64,000 nucleotides of DNA from Streptomyces tsukubensis (GCF_009296025.1 NZ_CP045178.1:7068001-7132000); one strand, 5' to 3'; shown: positions 16,000-25,075, numbered from the stretch's first letter. Numbers and translations: made by a program. Notes: generated by a model not told the origin, from the letters alone.

Positions 16000-16922
16000 G
16001 TCGTCAGTTCGCCTTCCAGGCGGGCGGGCGGGGGGTGGGCGACGGCCGACCACAGCGCCGCCAACGACTCCCGGAGCGTGTACGAGGGGCGCCAGTCGAG
16101 GGCGGTCCTCGCGGCGGAGATGTCGGAACACTGCCAGGACACCAGCTCCGAGCGGCCGGAGCCCGCACCCTGTTCCTCGACGCGTCCACCGAAGTGCGCG
16201 ATGTCAGCGAGCGTACGCACCAGTTGGCGTACCGGTACGGCCTCGCCGCCGCCGATATTGAGCACGCGCGGCAGCGGCCCGGGTGCGGTCACCGCCCGGG
16301 TCACCGCCCGTGCCACGTCGCGTACGTCGACGAAATCGCGGTACGCCGACAGGTCACCGAGACGGAGCACGGCGTCCGAATCGGACCCCGCCTCGCGCAA
16401 CAGCCCGGTGACGCGTCCCGGCAGCCCGGTGGGCGGGGCTCCTGGCCCCACCGGGTTGCCGACCCGCAGGACGAGCGCGTCCAGAGCGGAGGCCGAGACG
16501 GTGACCGTGCCGGCCAGTTTCGTGGCCCCGTAGGCGCTGAGCGGGCGGGTGGCCGCCGACTCCGACGTCGGGACCCGGCCGGTCCCAGGGCCGTACTCGG
16601 CTGCCGAACCGAGATGGACCAGCCGGGCCGACGGGCAGGCCAGAGCCATCGCCGCGCACAGGACGGCCGGGCCCCTGGAGTTGACCTCCGCCAGCGTCAC
16701 CGGGTCGCCCCCGGTCGCACCGGCGCAGTTGACCACGGCGTCGGGCGCCACCGCGGCCAGGGTCTCCGCGAGCCGGCCGGCGGAGTCGGTCGCGAGGTCG
16801 ACGGGCACGCCGGCGGCGGGGGACCGGCCGCCGGCGAGGACCCGCGCGCCCCGGAGGGCGCCGAGCCGCTCGGCGACGTGGGCCCCCAGATAGCCGGTGG
16901 AACCCAGGACGAGAATGCGCAT
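15996..16922 (-). CDS. NAD(P)-dependent sugar epimerase/reductase (extended SDR)
   Basis: 308 residues from the ATG at 16922, 7 bp after the nucleotidyltransferase stop and with GGGAG upstream. Rossmann motif GSTGYLGAH is at residues 7-15. The catalytic region is HLGSAAEYG followed by YGATK (Tyr and Lys of the YxxxK pair). FVDVRDVARAV and LNIGGGEAVPVRQL are typical of extended SDRs such as RmlD or GalE relatives. In context it probably reduces or epimerises the keto-sugar nucleotide made by the LegB-like dehydratase; the exact sugar cannot be read from sequence. Its stop overlaps the start of the GH135-like gene. Confidence 0.85.
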   Translation of the reverse strand: MRILVLGSTGYLGAHVAERLGALRGARVLAGGRSPAAGVPVDLATDSAGRLAETLAAVAPDAVVNCAGATGGDPVTLAEVNSRGPAVLCAAMALACPSARLVHLGSAAEYGPGTGRVPTSESAATRPLSAYGATKLAGTVTVSASALDALVLRVGNPVGPGAPPTGLPGRVTGLLREAGSDSDAVLRLGDLSAYRDFVDVRDVARAVTRAVTAPGPLPRVLNIGGGEAVPVRQLVRTLADIAHFGGRVEEQGAGSGRSELVSWQCSDISAARTALDWRPSYTLRESLAALWSAVAHPPPARLEGELTT

Positions 16923-16929
16923 ACGGTGC

Positions 16930-17643
16930 TCAGACTCCCTTGAGCAGCAAGGACTTGCGGCTGGTGAACTCCGCGTTGGCACGGTCGTAGTCGTCGGGAC
17001 GGCCGATGTCCAGCCAGTAGCCGTCGAATTCGTAGGCGTGCGGCGGGTTGCCGGAACCCAGCAGGTCCAGCACCAACTCGTCGAAGCCCAGCGGCAGTCC
17101 TGCGGTGTACCCGTCGAGTGTGGCCCGGGTCAGCCCGTACACCCCCATGGAGACGCGGTAGTCCATGCTCGGCTTCTCGGTGAAACCGACGACCTTGCTG
17201 TCGGCGGTGGTGAGTACCCCGAAGTCGATGCGCACCTGGCGCGCGTACGTGGCGATCGTGAGAGGCGCTTCGGAGACCTGGTGGCGGCGGAGGAGGGAGG
17301 CGTAGTCGAGATCCGTGAGGATGTCTCCGTTCATCACCAGGAAATGCTCCGGCAGCCGCTCACGCATGGTCAGCAACGGGCCCATGGTGCCCAGCGGGGC
17401 CTCCTCGGTGGAGTAGCCGACTGTCAGGCCCCACTGGGAGCCGTCGCCGACGTAGGCCCGGATGATCTCGCCGAGATGGCCTATGGCGATGGTGCAGCCG
17501 GTGAATCCGGCCGAGGCGAGCTGGCGCAGGACGATCTCAAGGATGGCGTGCTGGTCGCCGATGGGCACCAGCGGCTTGGGCAGGGCCGTGGTGTAGGGCC
17601 GCAGCCGGACGCCCTTGCCTCCGGCCAGGATCACTGCGTGCAT
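16930..17643 (-). CDS. Sugar-1-phosphate nucleotidyltransferase
   Basis: 237 residues, starting 34 bp after the LegB stop behind an AGGGGGAAG ribosome site. The N-terminal pyrophosphorylase signature is intact (AVILAGGKGVRLRPYT, then PKPLVPIGDQ), as are the metal-binding segment LVMNGDILTD and the FTEKP and YWLDIGRPDDY blocks. The length fits a minimal RmlA/GMP-type nucleotidyltransferase without the C-terminal left-handed helix. It activates a hexose or hexosamine-1-phosphate to an NDP-sugar. Lying between the two SDR genes, it presumably supplies or channels the activated sugar for the polymer. Confidence 0.9.
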   Translation of the reverse strand: MHAVILAGGKGVRLRPYTTALPKPLVPIGDQHAILEIVLRQLASAGFTGCTIAIGHLGEIIRAYVGDGSQWGLTVGYSTEEAPLGTMGPLLTMRERLPEHFLVMNGDILTDLDYASLLRRHQVSEAPLTIATYARQVRIDFGVLTTADSKVVGFTEKPSMDYRVSMGVYGLTRATLDGYTAGLPLGFDELVLDLLGSGNPPHAYEFDGYWLDIGRPDDYDRANAEFTSRKSLLLKGV

Positions 17644-17677
17644 GGTCTTCCCCCTTGCTCGACGTGCCGGACGTGGG

Positions 17678-18679
17678 TCAGATGTTGTAGATGCCGGTCT
17701 TGTAGCGGGCGAGGTTGGCCGGCTCGCGGAAGAAATCCACCGTGTGGGCGAGGCCCTCCTCCAGGGTGTGCGCCGGGCTCCAGCCGGTCGCGGCGCGCAG
17801 TCGGCCGGCGTCCGCGACCAGCCGCATGACCTCCGAGTTGGCCGGACGCAGCCGCTGCGTGTCCTCGCGGACGTCGAGCCCGGTCTCCATCACCTTGCCG
17901 ATGAGGGTGACCAGGTCGCCGACGGAGATCTCGCCGCCGGTTCCGGCGTTGAAGGTGCGGCCCACGACCTGCTCTGCGGGGGCGGAGCCGACCGCGAGGA
18001 ACGCCTGCGCGGTGTCCTTGACGAAGGTGAAGTCGCGGGTGGGGCGCAGGTCGCCGAGGGTGATGGTCCGCTCCCCGGCCGCGACCTGGCCGATGACGGT
18101 CGGGATCACCGCCCGCATGGACTGCCTCGGCCCGAAGGTGTTGAACGGCCGCAGCGTCACCACCGGGGTGTCGAAGCTGGCGTGGTAGCTGTCGGCCAGC
18201 CGGTCCCCGCCCGCCTTCGAAGCCGCGTACGGCGACTGGGTGTTGATGGGGTGGTCCTCGGTGATGGGCACGGTCTGCGCGGTGCCGTAGGTCTCGCTGG
18301 TCGAGGTGTGCACCAGCCGCGGTGTGCCCGCGGCCCGTACCGCCTCCAGCACGTTCAGTGTGCCGGTGACGTTGGTGTCCACGTAGCTGTGGGGCGCCCG
18401 GTAGGAGTACGGGATGGCGATGAGAGCGGCCAAGTGGTAGACGCTGTCGGCACCTTCGACGAGATGGCGGACCGAGCCCGGATCGCGGACGTCGCCGAGG
18501 ACGACCTCGACCTGGTCGAGGACATCGGGGGAGAGGGTCTCCAGCCAGCCGTACGAGGAGAAGGAGTTGTACTGCGCCATGGCTCTCACCCGGTGTCCCG
18601 AGGCGACGAGCGCCTCGGTGAGGTGGGAACCGATGAAGCCCTCGGCTCCGGTGACGGCGGCGAGCGGTGGTGCGGTCAA
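17678..18679 (-). CDS. LegB-like NAD-dependent UDP-GlcNAc 4,6-dehydratase
   Basis: 333 residues. I chose the TTG at 18679, because GGAAGG lies 9 nt upstream and the open frame farther up only translates an 8-bp repeat. The protein has the NAD-binding AVTGAEGFIGSH, HLAALIAIPYSY, YVDTNVTGTLNVL, STSETYGTAQ, SPYAASKAG (YxxxK), RPFNTFGPRQS, AVIPTVI, PTRDFTFVKDTA and a C-terminal YKTGIYNI. This combination is what I associate with LegB-type dehydratases, which convert UDP-GlcNAc to a 4-keto-6-deoxy intermediate. The polymer may therefore contain a deoxy-aminosugar. A plain 4-epimerase role cannot be excluded. Confidence 0.85.
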   Translation of the reverse strand: MTAPPLAAVTGAEGFIGSHLTEALVASGHRVRAMAQYNSFSSYGWLETLSPDVLDQVEVVLGDVRDPGSVRHLVEGADSVYHLAALIAIPYSYRAPHSYVDTNVTGTLNVLEAVRAAGTPRLVHTSTSETYGTAQTVPITEDHPINTQSPYAASKAGGDRLADSYHASFDTPVVTLRPFNTFGPRQSMRAVIPTVIGQVAAGERTITLGDLRPTRDFTFVKDTAQAFLAVGSAPAEQVVGRTFNAGTGGEISVGDLVTLIGKVMETGLDVREDTQRLRPANSEVMRLVADAGRLRAATGWSPAHTLEEGLAHTVDFFREPANLARYKTGIYNI

Positions 18680-18700
18680 GGTGGGTGGCCTTCCGTGGTT

Positions 18701-18748
18701 GCGGGTTTGCGGGTTTGCGGGTTTGCGGGGTTGCGGGTTTGCGGGTCG
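18701..18748 (-). repeat. 8-bp tandem repeat in the leader of the LegB-like gene
   Basis: The plus strand reads GCGGGTTT three times, then GCGGGGTT, GCGGGTTT and GCGGGTCG, six 8-bp units in all. The array lies 22-69 bp upstream of the TTG start and between the membrane-protein gene and LegB, so unit number would alter leader length. Confidence 0.9.
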
Positions 18749-18792
18749 CGGGACGTGGGTCGCGCGTTTGCGGGCGGTGGAGCGGAACGGCG

Positions 18793-20260
18793 TCAGCCGT
18801 GGGCGGCCGGCCGGCCCAGCTGTCGCAGGGCCACCGCGACGAGACAGAGGACGGCTCCGCCGCAGCACAGCGGCAGCGCCGCGGAGCCCGGTGGGGAGCC
18901 GGTCAGCAGCACCGCGCCCGCGCACACCGCCGCGGTGAGACACAGAGCCGCCGGTGGCCACGCGGTGCCGAACGCCTGGAGCAGCAGCGAGATCCACAGC
19001 GCGGCGGCGAGCAGGAGCAGGGTGACGGGCTCGACGTCCACGAGCAGCGCCGCCGGTGCGAGCGGAGCGAGGTACACCAGCAGGCAGCCGGCGAGAACGG
19101 CGGCGGAACGGGCACGGAACCCGGCAGGTGTCCTCGTGGACCGCAGAGCCGCCACCGACAGTCCGCGGTAGCGGTACAGCAGCCACTCGGCAGGCCCCAT
19201 GCTCAGGGTCAGTACGATCGCCGCCCAGGGATGGTCCCGGCCCGCCAGGAACACCAGCGACCCGGCGGCCAGCCCGAACAGCCCGTACGGGAGGGACGGC
19301 CACAGTCCCGGACGCGTGGCACCGGGCGCCGCCGGGGCCGTGCGGGTGGCGCGCAGCGCCCAGCCGGCCGCGGCGACGGCGCCGAAGAGCGACAGCAGCG
19401 GCAGCACGGCCCGGAGCACGGTCCCCGGCTCCCCCACAGCAGCGCGGCCCTCCGGCCGCGACCGGCGCGAGTACCGCGAGCAGCAACCGCTCCCGGCCCA
19501 GGAGGAGCAGCACACCCGCCGCCGCCAGGTACGCGGACTGGGCCGTGACGGCCAGTGCCGTCGCACCCGCCCCCGCGAGCGCGACTCCCGCTCCGGCCGC
19601 CACCGCGGCGCCCAGCGGCGCCCCCTTCGCCAGGGTACGGCCCGCCTCCCTGCGCCCGGTCGCCAGGCGCGTGTACGCCCGGTGTCCCAGTGCCTGGTTC
19701 CAGGCCCAGGAGATCAGCCCGGCCACCACCAGCGCCCGCACCGTGCCGTCAGGTGGCAGCAGCCGTCCGGCGAGCGCGTAGGCGAGGCCTGGCAGCGCGA
19801 ACAGCAGACCTCGCAGGGCACAGCGCAGATGGTCGGGGCGCCAGGGATCGGCGGGCCGCCGAGGCTCGGGGAACGCCCTCGGTATGCGCTGGTAGACCGC
19901 CGTGGCCAGCGAGAACAGATCGGCGTGCCCGTACTTCTCCCGGATCACCTCGCCGGTGAATCCCTCGGACTCCAGCAGCGCGGCGACCTCGTAGGGGTGG
20001 ACCGCGGAGGCGACGCGGTCGGCCAGTTCGGCGGCGAGCCCGTCCACCGCCTCGCGCCGCGCTCCTCGGCCGGGCACGACCAGGGCCAGGGTGTGCTGGT
20101 CGGCGACGCGCGGGGCATGGGCGCGGTCGTCGGTGAGGCGCCGCAGGGCCAGGGTGTGCTGGTCGGTGGCGCGCGGGGCGCGGGTGCTGTCCTCGGTGAG
20201 GCGCAGGGCCAGCGTGTCCTGTTCCGCGCCGCCCGGCTCCAGCCACATGGGTCCGCTCAT
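18793..20260 (-). pseudogene. Polytopic membrane protein of the EPS operon, interrupted by a frameshift
   Basis: The first ~274 codons start at the ATG at 20260, in an ATGA overlap with the PelF-like stop. The hydrophobic protein then continues only in another frame, from about 19440 down to 18793. One extra base in the C5 run at 19431-19435 (plus strand) would explain the shift; restoring it gives about 489 residues. The N-terminus carries a repeated DQHTLAL motif, then a soluble helical segment (HPYEVAALLESEGFTGEVIREKYG), then about ten membrane helices. By position it could be the polymer exporter or synthase partner, like PelG/PelE in Pel loci, but I see no convincing PelG sequence motif. 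It may be a genuine pseudogene, a sequencing error or programmed frameshifting. Confidence 0.7.
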
Positions 20261-21780
20261 CCGGCCGCGCTCCTCACCGGTGACCTGCCCGCCGTCGCCG
20301 GCGCGCGTTCCTCGGGGGCCGGCGGCACGCTGCGGCCACCTGACGCCGACAGCTCCAGATAGATGGAGCGGAAGGTGTCGATGGTCTGCCGGAGGGTGAA
20401 CTGCTCGATCACCCTGAGCCGGGCCGCCTCACCGATCCTCCGGCGCCGCTCGGCGTCGGCCAGCAGCTCCAGCGCCGCGGCGGCCATCGCGGCCGGATCG
20501 CGGGGCGGCACCACGAGACCGGTGTCGCCGACGGCCTCCCGGACGCCGCCCACGTCCGTGGAGACGGTCGCCCGCCCGCAGGACATCGCCTCGATCAGAG
20601 TGAAGGGGAAGCCCTCGCTGATGCTGGAGAGCATCACGATGTTGCCCGCGGCGTAGGCGTCCTTGATGTCATCGACCCGGCCCTCGAAGGTCACCGCGTC
20701 GGCGTGGCCCAGTTCAGCGGCCAGTGCCTCGCACCGGTCCCGGTAGGCCTCCCCGCCGCGTGGCGTGCCGCCGAACAGGCGCAGCCGCGCCGCGGGCACC
20801 CGTGCCCGTACGAGGGCGAAGGCGCGGATCAGGGTCTCCAGGTCCTTGATCGGGTCGACACGGCCGGCCCAGCTGAGTACGGGATCGACCGGCTCGGGGC
20901 CCGCGGGCGGGAACGCGGCGGGGTCGACGCCGTTGTAGACCGTCCGGATCGACTCGGGCGCGGCGCCGCCGCGCTCCTCCCAGAGCCGGTTGTAACGGTT
21001 GCCCGGGGTGATCAGGGCGGCCCGCCGGTACGTCTCCTCCGCCAACAGCCGGAAGAAGCCCAGCACAAGCGCCTTCACCGGCCACCGGTAGGGGGCGGTT
21101 CGGTACCCGAGGTAGCGCTCGCGCAGATAGACGCCGTGCTCGGTGAGCAGCAGCGGCACCCCGTGCCGATGCAGCGCGGCGAGGCCGGGCAGGGCCGCCA
21201 CGCCGCCACTCACCGCGTGCGCCACGCCCGCATCGGGGAACGGCGCGGCCAGCGGGCGCAGCGCGTGCTCCAGCAGCGTGGTCGCGGTCACGGCGTCCTG
21301 AAGGGTCGGCCGGGCCTCGCGCACCGCGAGTCCGGGCCGGTTCCACAGGGACGTCAGAATGCGGATGGCACGGTCCCCGCGCAGGAACGGACTGAGTCCG
21401 CCGTCCTCGGCGGCCCGTGCGAGCGTGTACAGGGCCGGGCCGAAGCCGTCCTCGGAGCGAGGGTCGAGCAACGCCGTCACGAAGCGCTCGTAGGACTCGG
21501 CGAGCCGCCCGAGATGGGGTCCGCGCGGCGCGCGCCCGTCGGGCGTGGGCCCCCACATGGGGACGGAGACGATGCGGTCGACGTGGGCCGGGACGTCCCA
21601 GACGACCGGCTCGCGGCCGGTGCCGGTGACGGCGATCACGTCGAAGGCGATGTCGGGCATGCCGGTGACGAGTTGGTCGCACCAGACGCTCACACCGCCG
21701 TGACTGTGCGGATAGGTGCCTTCGGTGAGCAGGGTGACGCGTGGCGCGGCGGGGTGTCGCGCGCCCGGGGGTATGTGCAT
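20257..21780 (-). CDS. pelF: PelF-like GT4 glycosyltransferase
   Basis: 507 residues from the ATG at 21780, with GGAG 8 nt upstream; a longer open frame exists but lacks coding character. The N-terminus VTLLTEGTYPHSHGGVSVWCDQL is the hallmark of the PelF group of GT4 enzymes, and the length equals that of PelF. The C-terminal Rossmann domain has GRVDPIKDLETLIRAF, EGRVDDIKD, and the EX7E motif in ISEGFPFTLIEAM, then the DVGGVREAV phosphate-binding loop. There is no signal or membrane segment, so it is cytosolic. PelF uses a UDP-N-acetylhexosamine donor to polymerise Pel; here it is the only glycosyltransferase in the operon, so it probably makes the main chain. The stop overlaps the membrane-protein start. 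Confidence 0.9.
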   Translation of the reverse strand: MHIPPGARHPAAPRVTLLTEGTYPHSHGGVSVWCDQLVTGMPDIAFDVIAVTGTGREPVVWDVPAHVDRIVSVPMWGPTPDGRAPRGPHLGRLAESYERFVTALLDPRSEDGFGPALYTLARAAEDGGLSPFLRGDRAIRILTSLWNRPGLAVREARPTLQDAVTATTLLEHALRPLAAPFPDAGVAHAVSGGVAALPGLAALHRHGVPLLLTEHGVYLRERYLGYRTAPYRWPVKALVLGFFRLLAEETYRRAALITPGNRYNRLWEERGGAAPESIRTVYNGVDPAAFPPAGPEPVDPVLSWAGRVDPIKDLETLIRAFALVRARVPAARLRLFGGTPRGGEAYRDRCEALAAELGHADAVTFEGRVDDIKDAYAAGNIVMLSSISEGFPFTLIEAMSCGRATVSTDVGGVREAVGDTGLVVPPRDPAAMAAAALELLADAERRRRIGEAARLRVIEQFTLRQTIDTFRSIYLELSASGGRSVPPAPEERAPATAGRSPVRSAAG

Positions 21781-21934
21781 CGATGTGCTCCACGGCCGGG
21801 AAGCGGGGGTGTCGGGCCCGGGGGTCGCGGGGCCCGGCCCGGCCGCCGCACAGGCGGCCGGGACAGGACGGGACAGGCAGGAGGGGACAGGACGGGGCGG
21901 GAGGGGTGGGGCAGGAGCGGCGTGCGTACGCCTG

Positions 21935-24070
21935 TCAGCGCTCCGCGCCGTAGGGGACCCGCTTCTCGACGCCGGCCGGCACCTTGGTCCTGGGCGCGGC
22001 GGGTGTCGGCGGGGCGGGCTTCCCTGCCGGCTCGACCGCCGCGGCCGGCGCACCGGCCGACGTCGGCACGTCCAGGGTGTACGGCAGGCCGTCGGCCGAG
22101 GCCCAGCCGGAGACCGCACCCGCGTAGGCGGCCCCGAAGCCCGTGCCGCCGTGCTGAGTTCCGGCGGGCATGGTGGCCGTGAGCGCCACGCCGTCGGGTG
22201 TCCGCACGGTCACGCTGTCGCCGATCCGGTACGCGCTGACCTGGCCCGCGTCCAGGGCGGCCCGCCAGGCTGCCCGGCGCTGCATCTCGACGCCGATCTC
22301 CTTCATACGGAGATTCACCACGGGGGTGTCGTCGGTGAACAGGTCGTCGTAGTCGCCGAGCACACCGTCGAGCACCGGGTAGGCGATGCGGTCCTCGGTG
22401 AGGTTCGACTGGTGGATGAAGTGCGGCTTGGGGTCGTTGGCGAGGACGTGCCCCAGTGCGATCCGGGTCTCCAGCGGCACGATGTGGTCGGTGTAGCCGG
22501 TGGCGGTGTCCAGTGGCGCGGACAGGCAGGTGGAGGTGGCGGGGTTGTCCTCGCAGATCCCGCTGCCGCCCTGGGCGCGGCTCGTGTAGAACCAGTTGTA
22601 CTCGTCGACCTGTTCGGACGCGCGCCCCGCGTTGTAGAAGACGTTCATCGGGTAGCGGGAGACGGTGGTGGCGGGCCCCACCTGGCGCTGCACGGGGTCA
22701 CGGGAGTTGTCCGAGCCCAGCCACTTGATGCCCGTGTCGGTGAGGGCAGGCCCCAGGTTGGGGTTGTCCACCGGCTGCTGCGGGCTCAGTTTCAGACCGG
22801 AGTGCTCGCCGGTGACCAACTCCTCCTTCTGGAGCGGAAGTCCGGCCGCCACGCCCCACGCCTCGTTGGTCGCGATCTCGTCGACGATGTCGTTCCTGCT
22901 CACCCACCGGGTGGAGCCGTCCGCGTTCGTCGCGCACTTCCACGGCACCACACTGGTGTCCTGCACGCAGCCCAGGTAGGCGTGGGTGTAGGTGTGGTTG
23001 ATCCATCGGAACCGGTCGCGGTCGGCCTTCAACTTGTCGGCGAGGGCGTCCTGGCCGCCGTTGTCCTCACGGTAGTCCTCGGACCCTGAGGCGTTGTAGG
23101 CGAAGTCGAGGGTGAAACCCCGGCTGTTCTGCCAGGCGGAGGCGTGGTCGACATCGGCCGGGACCATACGGATCGGGTCAGGGGCGCCCTCGCCCGGCTG
23201 GCAGTCCACGTCGCCCGGCGTGCAGTTGAGTTCGGTGTCCCAGCGGTCGTCGGCGGCGAAGACGTCATCGACGTGGACCGCGAAGTAGTTGCGTTCGGCG
23301 CCGAGGTGCACCCCGCCGGTCATCCACTCCACGATGCCCCTGGCCAGCAGCCGGTACTGCTGCTGGTACTGGTTGTAGACGAAGGTGACGACGAGTTCAC
23401 GTCTCCCGTCGTGCCGGTACTCGCCCACCAGGGAGCCCTTCGTCGACCTGCCGGGGACGGCGGCCTGGACGTAGGGGACGAAGTCGGCGCCGGTGGCGGG
23501 TGTCGAGAGGTAGGCGTAGGACTCGCCCACCGTGGGGGAGTTGTCCTCGAACGGGACAGCGCCCTCCAGGTAACCGAAGGCCCCGGCCTTGCCTGCCTGC
23601 GTCACCTCGGCCCGCACCCCGTCGATGCTGCCGGCGTAGCCCGTACCGACCGCGGCGTTGAGCCCTACCTGGGGACGTGCGTAGGTGTAGGCGTCGACCT
23701 GCGGGACCGAATACGTCTGCTCGTAGGCCGTCAGGGCCGCCATCTCGGCGGAGCCCGTCGGGAACGGGTTGTCGTTGGGCAGGACGACGGCCTGGTACTT
23801 CGCACGTGGCCGGCCGTCGACCGTGTCGGCGAGGAAGCCCGCGTCGATCGTGGCCCGGCCCGTGTCCTCCAGATCGACCTCGGTGTACGGCGTTCCCGCG
23901 TTCTCCAGTTCTGCGGCGATGGCTTCGGTGGACGGCCCCCCGTCGCTCACGACGAGCACGCGCAGATCTATGCGCGGTGTCTGATCGTCCGCCTGTGCCG
24001 TGGCGGCAGGCAGCCCGATGGCCGCCAACATGCCCCATATGAGCGCGGTGGTGCGAATGGTCCGCTTCAT
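21935..24070 (-). CDS. Agd3-like (CE18) secreted polysaccharide deacetylase
   Basis: 711 residues with a signal peptide (cleavage after AQA, about residue 27). Residues 33-250 form an alpha/beta region opening with RIDLRVLVVSDGG, resembling the N-terminal carbohydrate-binding and Rossmann-like part of Agd3. The catalytic part has a metal-binding Asp pair in HVDDVF (Asp268, Asp269) and an HxxxH in NHTYTH (His359, His363), with a later HIVPLETRIALGHV block. This pattern matches the CE18 enzyme that deacetylates galactosaminogalactan in Aspergillus and differs from standard NodB enzymes. The C-terminal ~60 residues are Pro/Ala-rich with no anchor seen. As first gene of the operon it probably converts GalNAc-type residues to cationic galactosamine outside the cell. 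Confidence 0.82.
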   Translation of the reverse strand: MKRTIRTTALIWGMLAAIGLPAATAQADDQTPRIDLRVLVVSDGGPSTEAIAAELENAGTPYTEVDLEDTGRATIDAGFLADTVDGRPRAKYQAVVLPNDNPFPTGSAEMAALTAYEQTYSVPQVDAYTYARPQVGLNAAVGTGYAGSIDGVRAEVTQAGKAGAFGYLEGAVPFEDNSPTVGESYAYLSTPATGADFVPYVQAAVPGRSTKGSLVGEYRHDGRRELVVTFVYNQYQQQYRLLARGIVEWMTGGVHLGAERNYFAVHVDDVFAADDRWDTELNCTPGDVDCQPGEGAPDPIRMVPADVDHASAWQNSRGFTLDFAYNASGSEDYREDNGGQDALADKLKADRDRFRWINHTYTHAYLGCVQDTSVVPWKCATNADGSTRWVSRNDIVDEIATNEAWGVAAGLPLQKEELVTGEHSGLKLSPQQPVDNPNLGPALTDTGIKWLGSDNSRDPVQRQVGPATTVSRYPMNVFYNAGRASEQVDEYNWFYTSRAQGGSGICEDNPATSTCLSAPLDTATGYTDHIVPLETRIALGHVLANDPKPHFIHQSNLTEDRIAYPVLDGVLGDYDDLFTDDTPVVNLRMKEIGVEMQRRAAWRAALDAGQVSAYRIGDSVTVRTPDGVALTATMPAGTQHGGTGFGAAYAGAVSGWASADGLPYTLDVPTSAGAPAAAVEPAGKPAPPTPAAPRTKVPAGVEKRVPYGAER

Positions 24071-24547
24071 GCGGTGGAAACCCCTCCCCAGGGCAGGGAT
24101 GGTCGGGCTCCTGTCGGAGCCTGCCCCACCCCCATGACCACGCCGTCGCCCCCCTGAGACGCCGGTCGTCGACGCATTCGTCGTGTCACATGGTGCGGTC
24201 TGTGTGGAGTTTTTGTGTGCTTGTTGGGGAACTTGGCGGAAAAGCGTATGTGTCGATCAATGGGGCGGGATGGCCGTCATGAGTGGCGTGGTGCCCCCGA
24301 TTGTCGGGCGCGGTGCTCGCCCGTACCCCCCGTGTGCTGGCGTGGAGGGCGAACGGCCCGATGCGGATCGTCAGGGTCCGCGGAGTGGAACATCAATGGT
24401 CCAGGCCAAAGCGCTGAACGGTGGGGAGCTGGATCAAGTCACTTCGTGGAGGCATGCCGACGGCGGCCGGCGTGGAGCGAGGGCCGGCCGCCGTCTTCGT
24501 TCATGAGCTCCCCGCTCAGCGGGGGTGTGCGCCGCTCGGGGGTGTGG
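24071..24547. other. Intergenic region, probable control region of the EPS operon
   Basis: 477 bp without a convincing gene. The half next to the deacetylase start (about 24180-24290) is less GC-rich than the rest and probably carries the operon promoter, but I could not pick -35/-10 boxes. The other half holds the hairpin at 24459-24495. Confidence 0.5.
24459..24495 (-). terminator. Hairpin terminator after the secreted-protein gene
   Basis: A perfect 13-bp GC stem (24459-24471 with 24483-24495) encloses an 11-nt loop, about 50 bp past the stop of the minus-strand gene at 24548. It separates that gene from the EPS operon. Confidence 0.7.
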
Positions 24548-25075
24548 TCAGGCGCACAGTACGCGGGTCTCGGGCGTGTAGGCCGGACCGCCGCTGAGGC
24601 TGGTGCTGTCGCTGAACTCCGCGTAGAAGTACGAGTAGAAGCCGATGTTGCCGTTGCAGCCGGAGTCGGCGGCCACCTGCAAGGTCAGGGTGACAGTGCG
24701 GCTCTGGCCGGGCGGGACGGTGGCGCCGTAGTTGCCGCCGAGGTCCGCGGGGCCGGTGCCGGAACACGGGACGGCCCCGGCGTCCGTCGCCAGACTGCAG
24801 CCGGTGAAGCTGTACTTGAGGTCGGGGCGCTGGGTGGTCAGCCAGGTCGGGTCGATGGACTGGTAGACGAACCAGATGTCGTACGTCTGGTTGTTCTTGA
24901 TCGTCATCGACAGGTTCACCGTGCCGCCGGGTGTGGTGGTGGCGGCGTCGGTACTGAACGACAGCTCGGCCGGGGCCGGGTCGGCGGCGCTCGCGGAGGG
25001 GGCCAGGCCGAAGAGGGCGACGGCGAGAGCGAAGACAGTGGCGAGACCGAAGCGTCTCGTGCTGAGGAATCTCAT
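24548..25075 (-). CDS. Small secreted protein, function unknown
   Basis: 175 residues with a clear Sec signal peptide (RR, a hydrophobic core, and ASA cleavage near residue 30). The mature part is beta-rich and begins PAPAELSFSTDAATTTPGGTVNLSMTIKNNQ, like a CARDB/Ig-type stalk or DUF11-like bacterial surface fold. Four Cys could form two disulfides, and the protein ends at a Cys near the C-terminus. No anchor is seen, so it is probably released. It precedes the EPS operon on the same strand but is separated from it by a terminator, so a functional link is uncertain. Confidence 0.75.
   Translation of the reverse strand: MRFLSTRRFGLATVFALAVALFGLAPSASAADPAPAELSFSTDAATTTPGGTVNLSMTIKNNQTYDIWFVYQSIDPTWLTTQRPDLKYSFTGCSLATDAGAVPCSGTGPADLGGNYGATVPPGQSRTVTLTLQVAADSGCNGNIGFYSYFYAEFSDSTSLSGGPAYTPETRVLCA

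Noticed and set aside
17678..20260. A single 860-residue fusion protein of membrane protein and LegB
   Set aside because: The middle of that frame is shifted, Arg-rich, non-hydrophobic sequence and translates the intergenic 8-bp repeat; LegB has its own TTG start with a ribosome site.
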